Below are positions 9,387 to 18,647 of a stretch of 46,426 nucleotides of DNA, piece after piece. Position 1 is the first letter of the stretch, and every line of letters starts with the position of its first letter. The stretch lies in assembly GCA_903873905.1 (NCBI GenBank), contig CAIQQJ010000036.1, forward strand, positions 1 to 46,426. The letters run 5' to 3'. The notes beneath the pieces were generated by a model that saw nothing but the letters and a program-made list of their open reading frames with translations, was not told the origin of the DNA and made no database searches. Position numbers and translations under genes: made by a program. Source of the stretch: an uncultured Flavobacteriales bacterium. GTDB taxonomy: Bacteria > Bacteroidota > Bacteroidia > Palsa-965.

Positions 9387-11267
9387 TTATTTGCTATTTA
9401 GAGTTTCAACAATTCTAGTTTTTAATTCGTCAATCGCAAAAGGCAATCCCTGAACTTTACTGTAACTAATTGCAGGAATCAAATATTTTGCACGAATCAA
9501 TTGACAAAGTTGTCCCATGTTCATTTCAGGAATCAAAACCTTATCAAATCCTTTTAATAATTCACCAAGGTTTCTTGGGAAAGGATTTACATAACGTAAA
9601 TGAACGTGTGCAACATCATGACCTTCAGCAGTCAATTCACGAACAGCTGTGGTAATGGAGCCATAGGTAGATCCCCAACCAAGTACACAAATTTTCGCAT
9701 TCTCTTTTCCGTGATCAACTTTTGCAGGTGGAATAAAATCAGCAATACGCTCAATTTTTTCTGCACGCAAATGTGTCATCACTTCATGGTTAACAGAATC
9801 ATAAGAAACATTTCCTGTTTCATTCTGTTTTTCCAATCCTCCAATGCGATGCTCTAATCCTGGAGTACCAGGTTTAGTTCTAGGACGAACGCCTTTTTCA
9901 TCGCGTTTATATGGAAGGAATTTCCCTCCTGGATTATTATTTTCAGTTGTAAGAGGACAGTTGATAGGTTTTAACATATCGCCTGTTGGAAATCTCCACG
10001 GTTCAGATCCATTTGCAACGTAACCATCACTAAGGAAAATTACTGGAGTCATATGTTCCAATGCAATTCTTGCGGCTTCATAAACTGCTTCAAAACAATC
10101 GGCAGGAGAAGATGCTGCAATAACTGGTAATGGCGCTTCACCATGACGACCATGAATGGCTTGAAGCAAATCTGATTGTTCAGTTTTTGTTGGAAGTCCT
10201 GTTGAAGGTCCACCACGTTGAACATTCACAATTACCAATGGAATTTCTGTAATAACAGCAAGACCGATTGCTTCACCTTTAAGAGAAAGTCCAGGTCCAG
10301 AAGTAGTCGTTACACCAAGTGCTCCTGCGTATGAACCACCAATGGCAGAACATACAGCTGCAATTTCATCTTCAGCCTGAAAAGTCTTTACACCGTTTCC
10401 ACGATATTTAGAAAGTTCGTGAAGAATATCAGAAGCTGGAGTAATCGGATAAGATCCTAAGAACAAAGGAAGCCCTGCTTTTTCTGCAGCACAAATCAAT
10501 CCAATTGCAGTTGCATGATTTCCTGTAATCTGACGATAAACACCAGCAGGAAGTTTTGCAATATCAATTTTGAAACGAGTTGTGAAAATTTCTGTGTGAT
10601 CACCATAATTCCATCCCGCTTTCAATGCTGTAATGTTGGCATTCATCACATCAGGAGTCTTCGCAAATTTTTCTGTAATAAATCCAATCGTATAATCCAT
10701 GGATTTATCGAACATCCAAAAAAGAAGTCCAAGAACAAACATATTCTTGGACCTTTCAATTTCTTTATTTCCTAAACCACTTGTTGCGAGTGCTTCCTTA
10801 ACGTGCTTGGTTACATCAATTTTGTAAACGATATAATCATCCGTAGATCCATCTTCAAGTGGATTAACACCCTCAGGATAATGAGCAAGATTCAGATTCT
10901 TTCTGTCAAAGCCAGCAGTGTTTACAATTAGTACACCACCTTTTTTAAGTTTTGGAAGATCTGTTTTCAACGCAGCAGAATTCATTGCCACTAAAACGTC
11001 AAAAATATCTCCAGGAGTGTAAATTTCTTTACTACCAAAATTAACCTGAAAACCAGATACGCCTGCAACAGTTCCTATAGGTGCTCTAATTTCAGCAGGG
11101 AATTCAGGAAAGGTACTGAGGTCCTGTCCTAAGAATGCAGTAGTATCAGTGAACTGAGTTCCTGTCATTTGCATTCCATCACCAGAATCACCGGAAAATC
11201 TAACAACAACATTTTCAGCTTCGTGAACCTTCGTGACTTTTTCAGATTTTTTTTCCAAGGTGTCCAT
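9387..11267 (-). CDS. korA: 2-oxoglutarate (2-oxoacid):ferredoxin oxidoreductase, fused gamma-alpha subunit
   Basis: 626-aa catalytic partner of KorB. The N-terminal ~200 residues are the gamma domain (VVRFSGDSGDGMQMTGTQF, then GDIFDVLVAMNSAAL). From about residue 240 follows the alpha pyrimidine-binding domain with LGSYPITPASDILHELSKY, AEDEIAAVCSAIGGSYAG and TTSGPGLSLKGEAIGLA, and a C-terminal transketolase-like domain. The gamma-alpha fusion is the usual form in aerobic bacterial KorA. It starts 15 bases after the ferredoxin stop and is followed after one base by korB, giving an fdx-korA-korB operon. In the cytosol it would turn 2-oxoglutarate into succinyl-CoA and reduce ferredoxin. Confidence 0.95.
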   Translation of the reverse strand: MDTLEKKSEKVTKVHEAENVVVRFSGDSGDGMQMTGTQFTDTTAFLGQDLSTFPEFPAEIRAPIGTVAGVSGFQVNFGSKEIYTPGDIFDVLVAMNSAALKTDLPKLKKGGVLIVNTAGFDRKNLNLAHYPEGVNPLEDGSTDDYIVYKIDVTKHVKEALATSGLGNKEIERSKNMFVLGLLFWMFDKSMDYTIGFITEKFAKTPDVMNANITALKAGWNYGDHTEIFTTRFKIDIAKLPAGVYRQITGNHATAIGLICAAEKAGLPLFLGSYPITPASDILHELSKYRGNGVKTFQAEDEIAAVCSAIGGSYAGALGVTTTSGPGLSLKGEAIGLAVITEIPLVIVNVQRGGPSTGLPTKTEQSDLLQAIHGRHGEAPLPVIAASSPADCFEAVYEAARIALEHMTPVIFLSDGYVANGSEPWRFPTGDMLKPINCPLTTENNNPGGKFLPYKRDEKGVRPRTKPGTPGLEHRIGGLEKQNETGNVSYDSVNHEVMTHLRAEKIERIADFIPPAKVDHGKENAKICVLGWGSTYGSITTAVRELTAEGHDVAHVHLRYVNPFPRNLGELLKGFDKVLIPEMNMGQLCQLIRAKYLIPAISYSKVQGLPFAIDELKTRIVETLNSK

Positions 11268-11282
11268 ATTTAAATATTGTAA

Positions 11283-11633
11283 TTACTTAGAATGTAGAGA
11301 ATCTTTCTTTGCTGCAAGTTCATCCTTCGACTCAACATGATCTGGATCAGGAACGCAACAATCAACTGGACAAACCGAAGCGCATTGTGGTTCATCATGA
11401 AACCCTACGCACTCTGTACATTTATCAGCAATAATGTAATAATAGTCGGCAGACAAAGCTGGTTGTTCTGTAAAAGCATCAGCTGATAATCCGCTTTTTG
11501 CTGTAAACATTCCAGTCAATTCAGTTTTATAAGAAAACTGCCAGTTTGCTCCTGGTTCATAAATTGCTCCATTTGGACATTCCGGCTCACATGCGCCGCA
11601 ATTGATACAATCTTCTGTGATTTTAATTGCCAT
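11283..11633 (-). CDS. Alvin-type 2[4Fe-4S] ferredoxin with an internal insertion
   Basis: Small electron carrier (116 aa), first gene of the fdx-korA-korB unit. The first cluster motif is C9-x2-C12-x2-C15-x3-C19 followed by P. The second is C72-x2-C75-x8-C84-x3-C88 followed by P, and the eight-residue spacing is diagnostic of the Allochromatium (Alvin) type, known for very low-potential clusters. The stretch between the clusters (about residues 24-70) is longer than in the classical family by roughly 25 residues and has an acidic/aromatic loop. It is divergently arranged with nuoA, 155 bases apart. It is the natural candidate for the electron carrier between KorAB/PFOR and the complex I encoded next door (inference). 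Confidence 0.93.
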   Translation of the reverse strand: MAIKITEDCINCGACEPECPNGAIYEPGANWQFSYKTELTGMFTAKSGLSADAFTEQPALSADYYYIIADKCTECVGFHDEPQCASVCPVDCCVPDPDHVESKDELAAKKDSLHSK

Positions 11634-11788
11634 GACTTGTTTTTTTTAAATTATGATAAAAATTTCTTGGCAAAGTAACCGAAAATTGTTTTTAAAAAGT
11701 AATATTTGTCCCACTATTTTCCGCGCCATTAAAATGTTGTGTTTTTTGAAATTAATAAGTTCAGTTATAAACAAGAAATAAAAAAATT
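11634..11788. promoter_or_regulatory. divergent promoter region between ferredoxin and nuoA
   Basis: 155 bases between two diverging operons with no coding signal, AT-rich. On the minus strand TTACTTTG (11671-11678) resembles the TAnnTTTG -7 box with one mismatch, 37 bases before the ferredoxin start. No exact -7 box was found for nuoA. A shared regulator could act here, but no operator palindrome is evident. Confidence 0.4.
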
Positions 11789-12139
11789 ATGGGAGCTGGT
11801 TCATTAATACTTCTAATTATTTGTGGAATTGCATTCGCTGGCGGTGGAATGCTTTTATCGAATCTTCTTTCCAAATCGTCGAAGAATATTGTGAAAGGTG
11901 AAGCATACGAATGCGGAATTGTACCAACAGGATCCAATTGGATTCAATTCAATGTAGGGTACTATTTATTTGCATTGATCTTCCTCATATTCGATGTGGA
12001 ATTAATTTATATGTACCCGTGGGCAGTGGTAGTGAAAACCATTGGATGGCCTGCATTTGTTGAGATTGTTGTTTTCATGTTCATACTTTTTATGGGACTT
12101 TTGTATGCATGGAAAAAAGGTGCACTTAAGTGGATGTAA
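11789..12139 (+). CDS. nuoA: NADH-quinone oxidoreductase-type complex I subunit A
   Basis: Small membrane subunit (116 aa) of the complex I proton-pumping arm. It has three transmembrane helices (about residues 4-24, 52-75 and 85-108) and the family signatures YECGIVPTGS and FDVELIYMYPWAVV, the latter with the conserved acidic residues of the quinone-channel region. It is the first gene of an operon with genes packed 0-35 bases apart. Confidence 0.96.
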   Translation: MGAGSLILLIICGIAFAGGGMLLSNLLSKSSKNIVKGEAYECGIVPTGSNWIQFNVGYYLFALIFLIFDVELIYMYPWAVVVKTIGWPAFVEIVVFMFILFMGLLYAWKKGALKWM

Positions 12140-12173
12140 CGAAAATTATTTTTAGCATTGTCCTAAATTTACA

Positions 12174-12707
12174 ATGTCCGACAAAAACAAAATAGAATTT
12201 CCAGGAGAAGTTCACCCGACAGAAGGTGGTGGAATTGTAGTCACCAAACTTGACGATGTCATTAATTGGGCTAGAGCAAATTCATTGTGGCCTTTGATTT
12301 TCGGAACAAGTTGTTGTGCAATTGAAATGATGCATTCTGCAGATGCAAAATATGATTGGTCGCGTTTTGGTTTTGAGGTTGCCCGTGCAACTCCTCGACA
12401 AGCCGATTTGATTATTGTTGCAGGAACAATTGTAATGAAAATGGCTCCCGTTCTAAAACGTCTTTACGACCAAATGCCTGAACCAAAATATGTAATTGCG
12501 ATGGGAGCATGCACAATTTCGGGTGGACCATTTTTCTACAATACCTATTCAGTAGTAAAAGGAGTTGATCATATTATTCCGGTTGACGTTTATATTCCAG
12601 GATGTCCTCCACGACCAGAAGCATTGTTGCATTCAATGATTACGCTTCAGGAAAAAATAAAAACAGAACATTACTCTTTCAAAAAATCCAAAACAATTGA
12701 AAGATGA
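12174..12707 (+). CDS. nuoB: complex I subunit B (N2 cluster protein)
   Basis: 177-aa peripheral subunit that binds iron-sulfur cluster N2, the last electron donor to quinone. The four ligands are visible: tandem C47-C48 ([11 protein letters not shown]), C113 (MGACTISGG) and C144 (PGCPPRPEA). Length and motifs are normal. Its stop overlaps the nuoC start by four bases (ATGA), indicating translational coupling. Confidence 0.97.
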   Translation: MSDKNKIEFPGEVHPTEGGGIVVTKLDDVINWARANSLWPLIFGTSCCAIEMMHSADAKYDWSRFGFEVARATPRQADLIIVAGTIVMKMAPVLKRLYDQMPEPKYVIAMGACTISGGPFFYNTYSVVKGVDHIIPVDVYIPGCPPRPEALLHSMITLQEKIKTEHYSFKKSKTIER

Positions 12708-13159
12708 ATAAAGAAGAATTGAAATCGGCAATTACTGGAATTTTACCCGAAGCTACTTTCGATGAGTCAGGTGAATTACTCAACGTCATTGTTCCTTCTT
12801 CAGGTTTTCTGCAATTCATGACGAATCTCATGAGCAAAAAGGAATTCGATATGAATTACCTTTATTGCCTCACTTGCATCGATTGGAAAGATCATTTCAT
12901 GATGGTGTATCATTTGCTTTCAAGAAATCACAAACACGAATTTGTTGTCAAAGTGAAATTGGAAAATAGAGATCAGGCAGAAATTGAAACAGTATGTGGA
13001 ATTTGGAAAACTGCTGAATTATTGGAAAGAGAAGTTTTTGATTTATTTGGGGTTACTTTTTTACATCATCCTGATTTACGAAGACTTTTTCTAGATGAAG
13101 ATTGGCCAGGATTTCCGTTGAGAAAAGATTACGTGGACGAAAACATGATTGAAATATGA
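12704..13159 (+). CDS. nuoC: complex I subunit C (30-kDa subunit)
   Basis: 151-aa peripheral-arm subunit. The C-terminal signature is present ([20 protein letters not shown] then RRLFLDEDW and PLRKDYV). It is separate from NuoD, unlike the NuoCD fusion of enterobacteria and Bacteroides. It overlaps both neighbours by four bases. Confidence 0.95.
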   Translation: MNKEELKSAITGILPEATFDESGELLNVIVPSSGFLQFMTNLMSKKEFDMNYLYCLTCIDWKDHFMMVYHLLSRNHKHEFVVKVKLENRDQAEIETVCGIWKTAELLEREVFDLFGVTFLHHPDLRRLFLDEDWPGFPLRKDYVDENMIEI

Positions 13160-14277
13160 GTTTGCTCGGAGAAGACATCGTTACTGAAGATGGCTTGTTC
13201 GTTGTGAACATGGGGCCACAGCATCCATCCACACACGGAGTTTTGCATTTGAAAGTTTGGCTTGATGGTGAAACCATTCACAAAATCGAGCCGCACATGG
13301 GATACATTCATCGCTCAATTGAGAAGATGAGTGAAAATCTTTCTTACAGAAATTTTATTTTCGCAACGAGCCGGATGGATTATCTGGCTGCACATATTAA
13401 TAATGAAGCCTGTGCATTGGCTGTTGAAAAAGGTTTGGGGATTCAAGCAACTCCTCGCGCAAAAGTCATTCGCATTTTAATGGGGGAATTAACCCGTCTT
13501 GCTTCTCATCAATTATGGTGGGGCTGTACTGGACTTGATCTTGGTGCAGTTTCTCCTTTCTTCTATGCATTCCGCGATCGTGAAGCGATCAATGATATTA
13601 TGGAAGAAACTTGTGGTGCGCGATTGACTCAAAATTATGTTGTTCCGGGTGGTGTAATGTTTGACATTCACCCAAATTTCCAGAAACGCACAAAAGAGGC
13701 CATTGCAAATTTCAAAAGAAATTTGACGGACTACGATAAGCTTCTTACTGGAAATGTAATTTTCGAAAATCGCACTAAAGGAGTTGGTATTCTTACAAAA
13801 GAAGATGCAATTTCATTTGGAGTAACAGGGCCTACTGCAAGAGCTTCTGGACTGAGTTGTGATGTAAGAAAATGGTTTCCATATAGTGGATATGAAAATG
13901 TCGAGTTTGATGAAATCCTTGCAACAGAGGGTGATTGTTTTGCTCGATACATGTGCAGAATGGCAGAAATGAGACAATCAGTTCGCATTATTGAACAACT
14001 CATTGACAATATTCCTGAAGGAGATTTTCAGGAAAAAACAAAAGCAGTAATCAAACTTCCAAAAGGAGAATTTTATCAACGTGTTGAAACGCCTCGTGGT
14101 GAATTGGGTGTTTTTATCGTGAGTGATGGAGCCGCTTCACCTTATAGAGTAAAATATCGTTCTCCTGGTTTTAGTAATCTTTCAGCATTGTCAACAATGG
14201 CAAAAGGTGGGAAAATCGGAGATCTCGTTGCAATCATGGCAACCATTGACTTAGTAATTCCTGATATCGACAGATAG
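13156..14277 (+). CDS. nuoD: complex I subunit D (49-kDa, quinone-site subunit)
   Basis: 373-aa subunit that forms the quinone-binding pocket together with NuoB. The N-terminal GPQHPSTHGVLHL and GYIHRSIEKM contain the conserved His residues, and the protein ends in PDIDR as the family does. Its stop (TAG, 14275-14277) overlaps the GTG start of nuoH by one base. In the usual gene order nuoE, nuoF and nuoG would come between nuoD and nuoH; here there is no room for them. Confidence 0.96.
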   Translation: MSLLGEDIVTEDGLFVVNMGPQHPSTHGVLHLKVWLDGETIHKIEPHMGYIHRSIEKMSENLSYRNFIFATSRMDYLAAHINNEACALAVEKGLGIQATPRAKVIRILMGELTRLASHQLWWGCTGLDLGAVSPFFYAFRDREAINDIMEETCGARLTQNYVVPGGVMFDIHPNFQKRTKEAIANFKRNLTDYDKLLTGNVIFENRTKGVGILTKEDAISFGVTGPTARASGLSCDVRKWFPYSGYENVEFDEILATEGDCFARYMCRMAEMRQSVRIIEQLIDNIPEGDFQEKTKAVIKLPKGEFYQRVETPRGELGVFIVSDGAASPYRVKYRSPGFSNLSALSTMAKGGKIGDLVAIMATIDLVIPDIDR

Positions 14278-15371
14278 TGAAAACAGTTTTGACCATTAGT
14301 CTTTCTTCCATCGCAGGCCATATTCATCAATGGCTAGAAAAAGCTATTGGCAATCCTACCATCGTGTACCTCATTGATATGGTACTTGTTGCTGTTTGCT
14401 TACTGGTGTTTTTGGTTTTGTTGTGTTTCTTTTTAGGTTGGATGGAAAGAAAAGTTGCTGCTTTCATGCAAATCCGTCTTGGACCTAATCGTGTAGGACC
14501 AAAAGGTTCAATGCAAATTGTTGCGGATACCGTAAAATTACTTTTCAAAGAAGGGCTCACTCCTGCGGCTTCCGACAAATTCCTTTTTCATCTGGCGCCA
14601 ATGATAGTAGTTATTGCCTCCATGATGGTCTGTGCACCACTTGCATTCGCTAAAGATTTTCAAATTTTTGATATTAGCATTGGCGTATTATATGTTTCTG
14701 CCGTTTCTTCATTGGGAATTATCGGAATTTTAATGGCGGGTTGGTCGAGCTACAATAAATATTCGCTCCTAGGTGCTATGAGAAGCGGTGCGCAAATTGT
14801 TTCGTATGAATTATCAATTGGATTGTCCTTGATTTCAGTTGTAATTATGGTGGGAAGTTTGAAAATGTCGGATATCGTAATGAGTCAGAGTGATGGTTGG
14901 TGGATTTGGAAAGGACACATTCCAATGATTATTTCCTTTATCATTTTCGTTGTTGCATCTACTGCTGAAATTAATCGTGCTCCATTCGACTTAACTGAAG
15001 CTGAACAAGAATTAACAGGAGGATTTCACACTGAATATTCAGGAATGAAATTCGCAATGTTCCTTTTATCCGAATACATTAATCTATTTGTAGTGTCTGC
15101 AATTGCCGCAACATTATTCCTTGGGGGATGGATGCCTTTACATATTGGCCATTTACAATCCTTCAATCATATTATGGATTACATACCGTCCTCCATTTGG
15201 TTTATGGGAAAAACAATGTTCATCATTTTCATCATCATGTGGTTCCGTTGGACATTTCCACGCTTGCGTGTTGACCAACTTTTGAATCTCGAGTGGAAAT
15301 ATTTACTGCCAATCAGTATGGTAAACATACTCTTGGTGACATTAATGGCTATAATGGGTTGGCATTTTTAA
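14277..15371 (+). CDS. nuoH: complex I subunit H (membrane, quinone-access subunit); GTG start
   Basis: 364-aa multi-spanning membrane protein that links the peripheral and membrane arms. The signatures are clear: MQIRLGPNRVGPKG after the first helix, and EINRAPFDLTEAEQELTGGF, which carries the conserved acidic quinone-channel residues. The start is GTG at 14277, fused to the nuoD stop as TAGTG; no ATG exists before the first helix. About eight hydrophobic helices are visible. Confidence 0.95.
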   Translation: MKTVLTISLSSIAGHIHQWLEKAIGNPTIVYLIDMVLVAVCLLVFLVLLCFFLGWMERKVAAFMQIRLGPNRVGPKGSMQIVADTVKLLFKEGLTPAASDKFLFHLAPMIVVIASMMVCAPLAFAKDFQIFDISIGVLYVSAVSSLGIIGILMAGWSSYNKYSLLGAMRSGAQIVSYELSIGLSLISVVIMVGSLKMSDIVMSQSDGWWIWKGHIPMIISFIIFVVASTAEINRAPFDLTEAEQELTGGFHTEYSGMKFAMFLLSEYINLFVVSAIAATLFLGGWMPLHIGHLQSFNHIMDYIPSSIWFMGKTMFIIFIIMWFRWTFPRLRVDQLLNLEWKYLLPISMVNILLVTLMAIMGWHF

Positions 15372-15382
15372 AATAAAAGAAA

Positions 15383-15859
15383 TTGAAAGAGCCCGGATAT
15401 TTTAAAACAATTTACCTCTCTGTCAAATCACTCCTGACTGGAATGAGAATGACAGGGTATTATTTTACGCATCCGAAAGAAACACATACCGAACAATATC
15501 CTGATAATCGTGCTACGCTTAAAATGATGGATCGCTTTCGGGGTGAGGTCATAATGCCTCATGATGAAACAAACGAACATCGTTGCACGGGTTGCCAATC
15601 ATGTGAAATTGCTTGCCCAAATGGGTCCATCAAAATCATTACGAAACAGGAAGTCAACGCAGAAGGAAAAAAGAAGAAAGCAATTGACACTTGGGTTTAT
15701 CATTTGGATATGTGTACAATGTGCAATCTTTGCATTGTGGCTTGTCCAACAGATGCAATTAAAATGGGTCAAAAATTTGAACACAGTGTTTTCGATAAAT
15801 CATTGTTGAAAAAAATTCTCAATGAACCAGGATCAAAAGTAAAATCAGGAGTAGAATAA
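15383..15859 (+). CDS. nuoI: complex I subunit I (N6a/N6b ferredoxin-like subunit); TTG start
   Basis: 158-aa peripheral subunit with two [4Fe-4S] clusters. Ligand sets are C68-x2-C71-x2-C74-x3-C78 and C111-x2-C114-x2-C117-x3-C121, each followed by P. The start is TTG at 15383, 11 bases after nuoH; the next ATG would remove the N-terminal membrane-contact helix. In complexes without NuoEFG this subunit is exposed and is the probable entry point for electrons from ferredoxin (family knowledge from ferredoxin-dependent relatives). Confidence 0.95.
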   Translation: MKEPGYFKTIYLSVKSLLTGMRMTGYYFTHPKETHTEQYPDNRATLKMMDRFRGEVIMPHDETNEHRCTGCQSCEIACPNGSIKIITKQEVNAEGKKKKAIDTWVYHLDMCTMCNLCIVACPTDAIKMGQKFEHSVFDKSLLKKILNEPGSKVKSGVE

Positions 15860-15860
15860 T

Positions 15861-16376
15861 ATGCAAGCATCAATCATCATATTCTATTGTTTGGCTGCCA
15901 TGATTATTGGCGGTGCAATCCTGGCTGTTACCAGTCTTAAAATTTTCCGTGCAGCTGTTTTTCTTTTATTTTCATTGATAGGAATTGCAGGTTTATATTT
16001 CTGGATGAATTATGAATTCATTGCGGCTGTGCAAATTGTCGTTTATGTTGGGGGAATAGTTGTATTGATCATTTTTTCAATATTCCTTACCCACCATTCT
16101 GGAGAAGACATGAAATCGCCAAAACTCGCGAGATCAATATTTGTTGCAATTGCTGCCTCCTCTGGATTTGCACTCACGATGTTACTTATTTTACAACATC
16201 AATTTTTTGCTTCATCTGGAAATGTTGTAGAGCCAACGGTCAAAAATATTGGAACACAAATGCTGAGCACCACTGAGAATGGATATCTGCTCCCTTTTGA
16301 AGTGATTAGTATTTTATTACTTGCTGCAATGATTGGAGCAATTGTTATTGCGATAAAAACAAAAACAAAGGCATGA
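15861..16376 (+). CDS. nuoJ: complex I subunit J
   Basis: 171-aa membrane subunit with five hydrophobic helices. The characteristic third-helix segment VVYVGGIVVLIIFSIFL (about residues 60-76) contains the pi-bulge Tyr/Gly/Gly region. It begins one base after the nuoI stop and overlaps nuoK by four bases. Confidence 0.94.
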   Translation: MQASIIIFYCLAAMIIGGAILAVTSLKIFRAAVFLLFSLIGIAGLYFWMNYEFIAAVQIVVYVGGIVVLIIFSIFLTHHSGEDMKSPKLARSIFVAIAASSGFALTMLLILQHQFFASSGNVVEPTVKNIGTQMLSTTENGYLLPFEVISILLLAAMIGAIVIAIKTKTKA

Positions 16377-16687
16377 ACGCTATAGGATTGCCACAAATTC
16401 TGGTTGTAAGTACAGCGCTGTTTTTTATTGGCGTCTATGGATTTCTTACGCGAAGAAACATGATATCAATGTTGATGTCGATCGAATTAATTTTGAATAG
16501 TGTCAATATTAATTTCATTGCATTCAATAAATATCTTTTTCCTGGAAAGCTAGATGGATTATTTTTCACCGTCATCATTATTACGATCGCTGCATCAGAA
16601 GCTGCTGTTGCGATTGCAATTATTATCAACCTTTACCGAAAATATAAATCCATTGATGTGGAAGATGCTAATTCAATGAGATTCTGA
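16373..16687 (+). CDS. nuoK: complex I subunit K
   Basis: 104-aa membrane subunit with three helices. The conserved glutamates in the membrane are seen in MSIELILNSVNINFIAF and IAASEAAVAIAIIINLYR. It overlaps nuoJ by four bases, and nuoL starts two bases after it. Confidence 0.95.
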   Translation: MNAIGLPQILVVSTALFFIGVYGFLTRRNMISMLMSIELILNSVNINFIAFNKYLFPGKLDGLFFTVIIITIAASEAAVAIAIIINLYRKYKSIDVEDANSMRF

Positions 16688-16689
16688 TT

Positions 16690-18639
16690 ATGCTGCATTC
16701 AAAAATCATAGCGCTTGTTCCTCTTCTGCCATTTGCAGTGTTTCTGCTTACGGGTTTGTTTGGAAGAAAGTATTTGAAGAATTTTTCAGGAATTCTTGGA
16801 ACACTTTCGCTTTTAGTTGCATTTGTGATTTCGATTTATACTGCCTATGAATATTTCTTTATTCAAGGAAGAGATGCCAATGGCATTTTCGAAAAAATAA
16901 TCGCATTTAAATATACTTGGCTTCAATTCTCTCCAGGAGTTTCAATAGATATGGGTGTTGTTCTCGACCCTATTTCTATTATGATGATTGTAGTGGTTAC
17001 GTTTATTTCACTAATGGTGCACATATATAGTATGGGCTACATGAAAGGTGAGGAACGTTACGCAACCTACTATTCATTCCTTTCATTATTTACATTTTCA
17101 ATGCTAGGATTAGTATTGGCAAGTAATATTTTTCAGATTTATATTTTCTGGGAATTAGTTGGTGTTTCATCTTTCTTACTAATTGGATTCTATTACGATA
17201 AACCATCAGCTGTTGCTGCAGCGAAAAAAGCTTTCATTGTAACTCGTTTTGCAGACTTAGGATTTTTGATTGGAATATTAATTCTCGCTTTTTATAGCGG
17301 CACACTTGATTTTGGAACATTAATAGAACGATTCACAACACATAATGAATACTACTCTGCCGTAACTGCAGCATCCTTTATGGGAGTTTCAGCTCTTACG
17401 TGGGGATTGGTACTCGTCTTCATAGGAGGTGCTGGAAAATCTGCGATGTTCCCTTTCCATGTTTGGCTTCCCGATGCCATGGAAGGGCCAACACCTGTTT
17501 CAGCTTTGATTCATGCTGCTACAATGGTAGTTGCCGGAGTTTATTTGGTTGCAAGATTATTTCCAGTATTCTCATTGTCTTGTCCTCCTGCTTTAGAAGT
17601 TGTCACTTACGTTGGAATTTTCTCCTCCTTATTTGCAGCACTTATTGCATGTACACAAACCGATATCAAGCGTGTACTCGCCTACTCGACCATGTCACAA
17701 ATCGGATTCATGATGTTCGCATTAGGAGTATCAGGTTACGGCGGTGAACATGGCTTGGGTTACATGGCTTCCATGTTCCATTTATTTACTCATGCCATGT
17801 TCAAGGCACTATTATTCCTTGGAGCTGGAGCTGTCATTCATTTTGTTCATAGTAATGATATGAAGGACATGGGCGGATTGAGAAAATCAATGCCAATTAC
17901 ACATATTACTTTTTTAATTGCTTGTCTCGCTATTGCAGGAATTCCTCCTTTCGCAGGATTTTTCTCTAAAGAAGAAATTCTAGCTGCTGCTTATGCAAAT
18001 AACAAACCTGTTTTTGTTGTTGCAATAATCACTGCTGGAATTACAGCGTTTTATATGTTCCGACTTTATTTCAATATTTTCTGGAACAAAGAGAAAATTG
18101 AAAATCATTCGCACGAAGAGCATTCACATGGAGAAGGTCCGATGACAATGCTGATTCCTTTGAGCATTCTTGCCATTTGTGCTATTGGTGTCGGATTTAT
18201 TCCTTTCGGAAAATTTGTTTCAAGTGATGGAAAAGAATTAATTACAGAATTCAATCCCATGTTTTCACTTGGTCCAGTTGTTCTTGCTTTATCCGGAATT
18301 CTCCTCGCACTTTTCTTCTACAAGAAAGCTAATGGAAAATCAGATAAAGTTGCAGAAGCTCTTGGAGGAATTTATCGCGCAACCTATAAGAAGTTTTACA
18401 TTGATGAAATCTATTTATTCATCACTAAAAAAGTTGTCTTCAATTTGGTTGGCCGTCCAGCAGCTTGGATTGATAAAAACATTGTAGATGGTGTAATAAA
18501 TCTTTCTGCAACAGTCGCTGACAATTTCTCGGAAGCGATTCGACCAATACAATCGGGAAAAGTGCAGCAGTATGCAATTTACTTCTTCATTGGAGCACTG
18601 AGTTTTGCTGTTTTGTTCATCTACTTTTGGAAAAACTAA
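16690..18639 (+). CDS. nuoL: complex I subunit L (antiporter-like, with lateral helix)
   Basis: 649-aa antiporter-like proton-pumping subunit. Family features are FWELVGVSSFLLIGF, VFIGGAGKSAMFPFHVWLPD and GPTPVSALIHAATMV. The C-terminal ~130 residues form the long lateral helix extension, ending in a last membrane helix. Between two helices, near residues 473-486, there is a histidine-rich cytosolic/periplasmic loop (NHSHEEHSHGEGP). The length agrees with a complete NuoL. Confidence 0.96.
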   Translation: MLHSKIIALVPLLPFAVFLLTGLFGRKYLKNFSGILGTLSLLVAFVISIYTAYEYFFIQGRDANGIFEKIIAFKYTWLQFSPGVSIDMGVVLDPISIMMIVVVTFISLMVHIYSMGYMKGEERYATYYSFLSLFTFSMLGLVLASNIFQIYIFWELVGVSSFLLIGFYYDKPSAVAAAKKAFIVTRFADLGFLIGILILAFYSGTLDFGTLIERFTTHNEYYSAVTAASFMGVSALTWGLVLVFIGGAGKSAMFPFHVWLPDAMEGPTPVSALIHAATMVVAGVYLVARLFPVFSLSCPPALEVVTYVGIFSSLFAALIACTQTDIKRVLAYSTMSQIGFMMFALGVSGYGGEHGLGYMASMFHLFTHAMFKALLFLGAGAVIHFVHSNDMKDMGGLRKSMPITHITFLIACLAIAGIPPFAGFFSKEEILAAAYANNKPVFVVAIITAGITAFYMFRLYFNIFWNKEKIENHSHEEHSHGEGPMTMLIPLSILAICAIGVGFIPFGKFVSSDGKELITEFNPMFSLGPVVLALSGILLALFFYKKANGKSDKVAEALGGIYRATYKKFYIDEIYLFITKKVVFNLVGRPAAWIDKNIVDGVINLSATVADNFSEAIRPIQSGKVQQYAIYFFIGALSFAVLFIYFWKN

Positions 18640-18647
18640 TTGATTAA

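Noticed and set aside
11700-11788. Exact -33/-7 promoter for nuoA
   Set aside because: No TAnnTTTG box with proper spacing could be found; only the region as a whole is listed.
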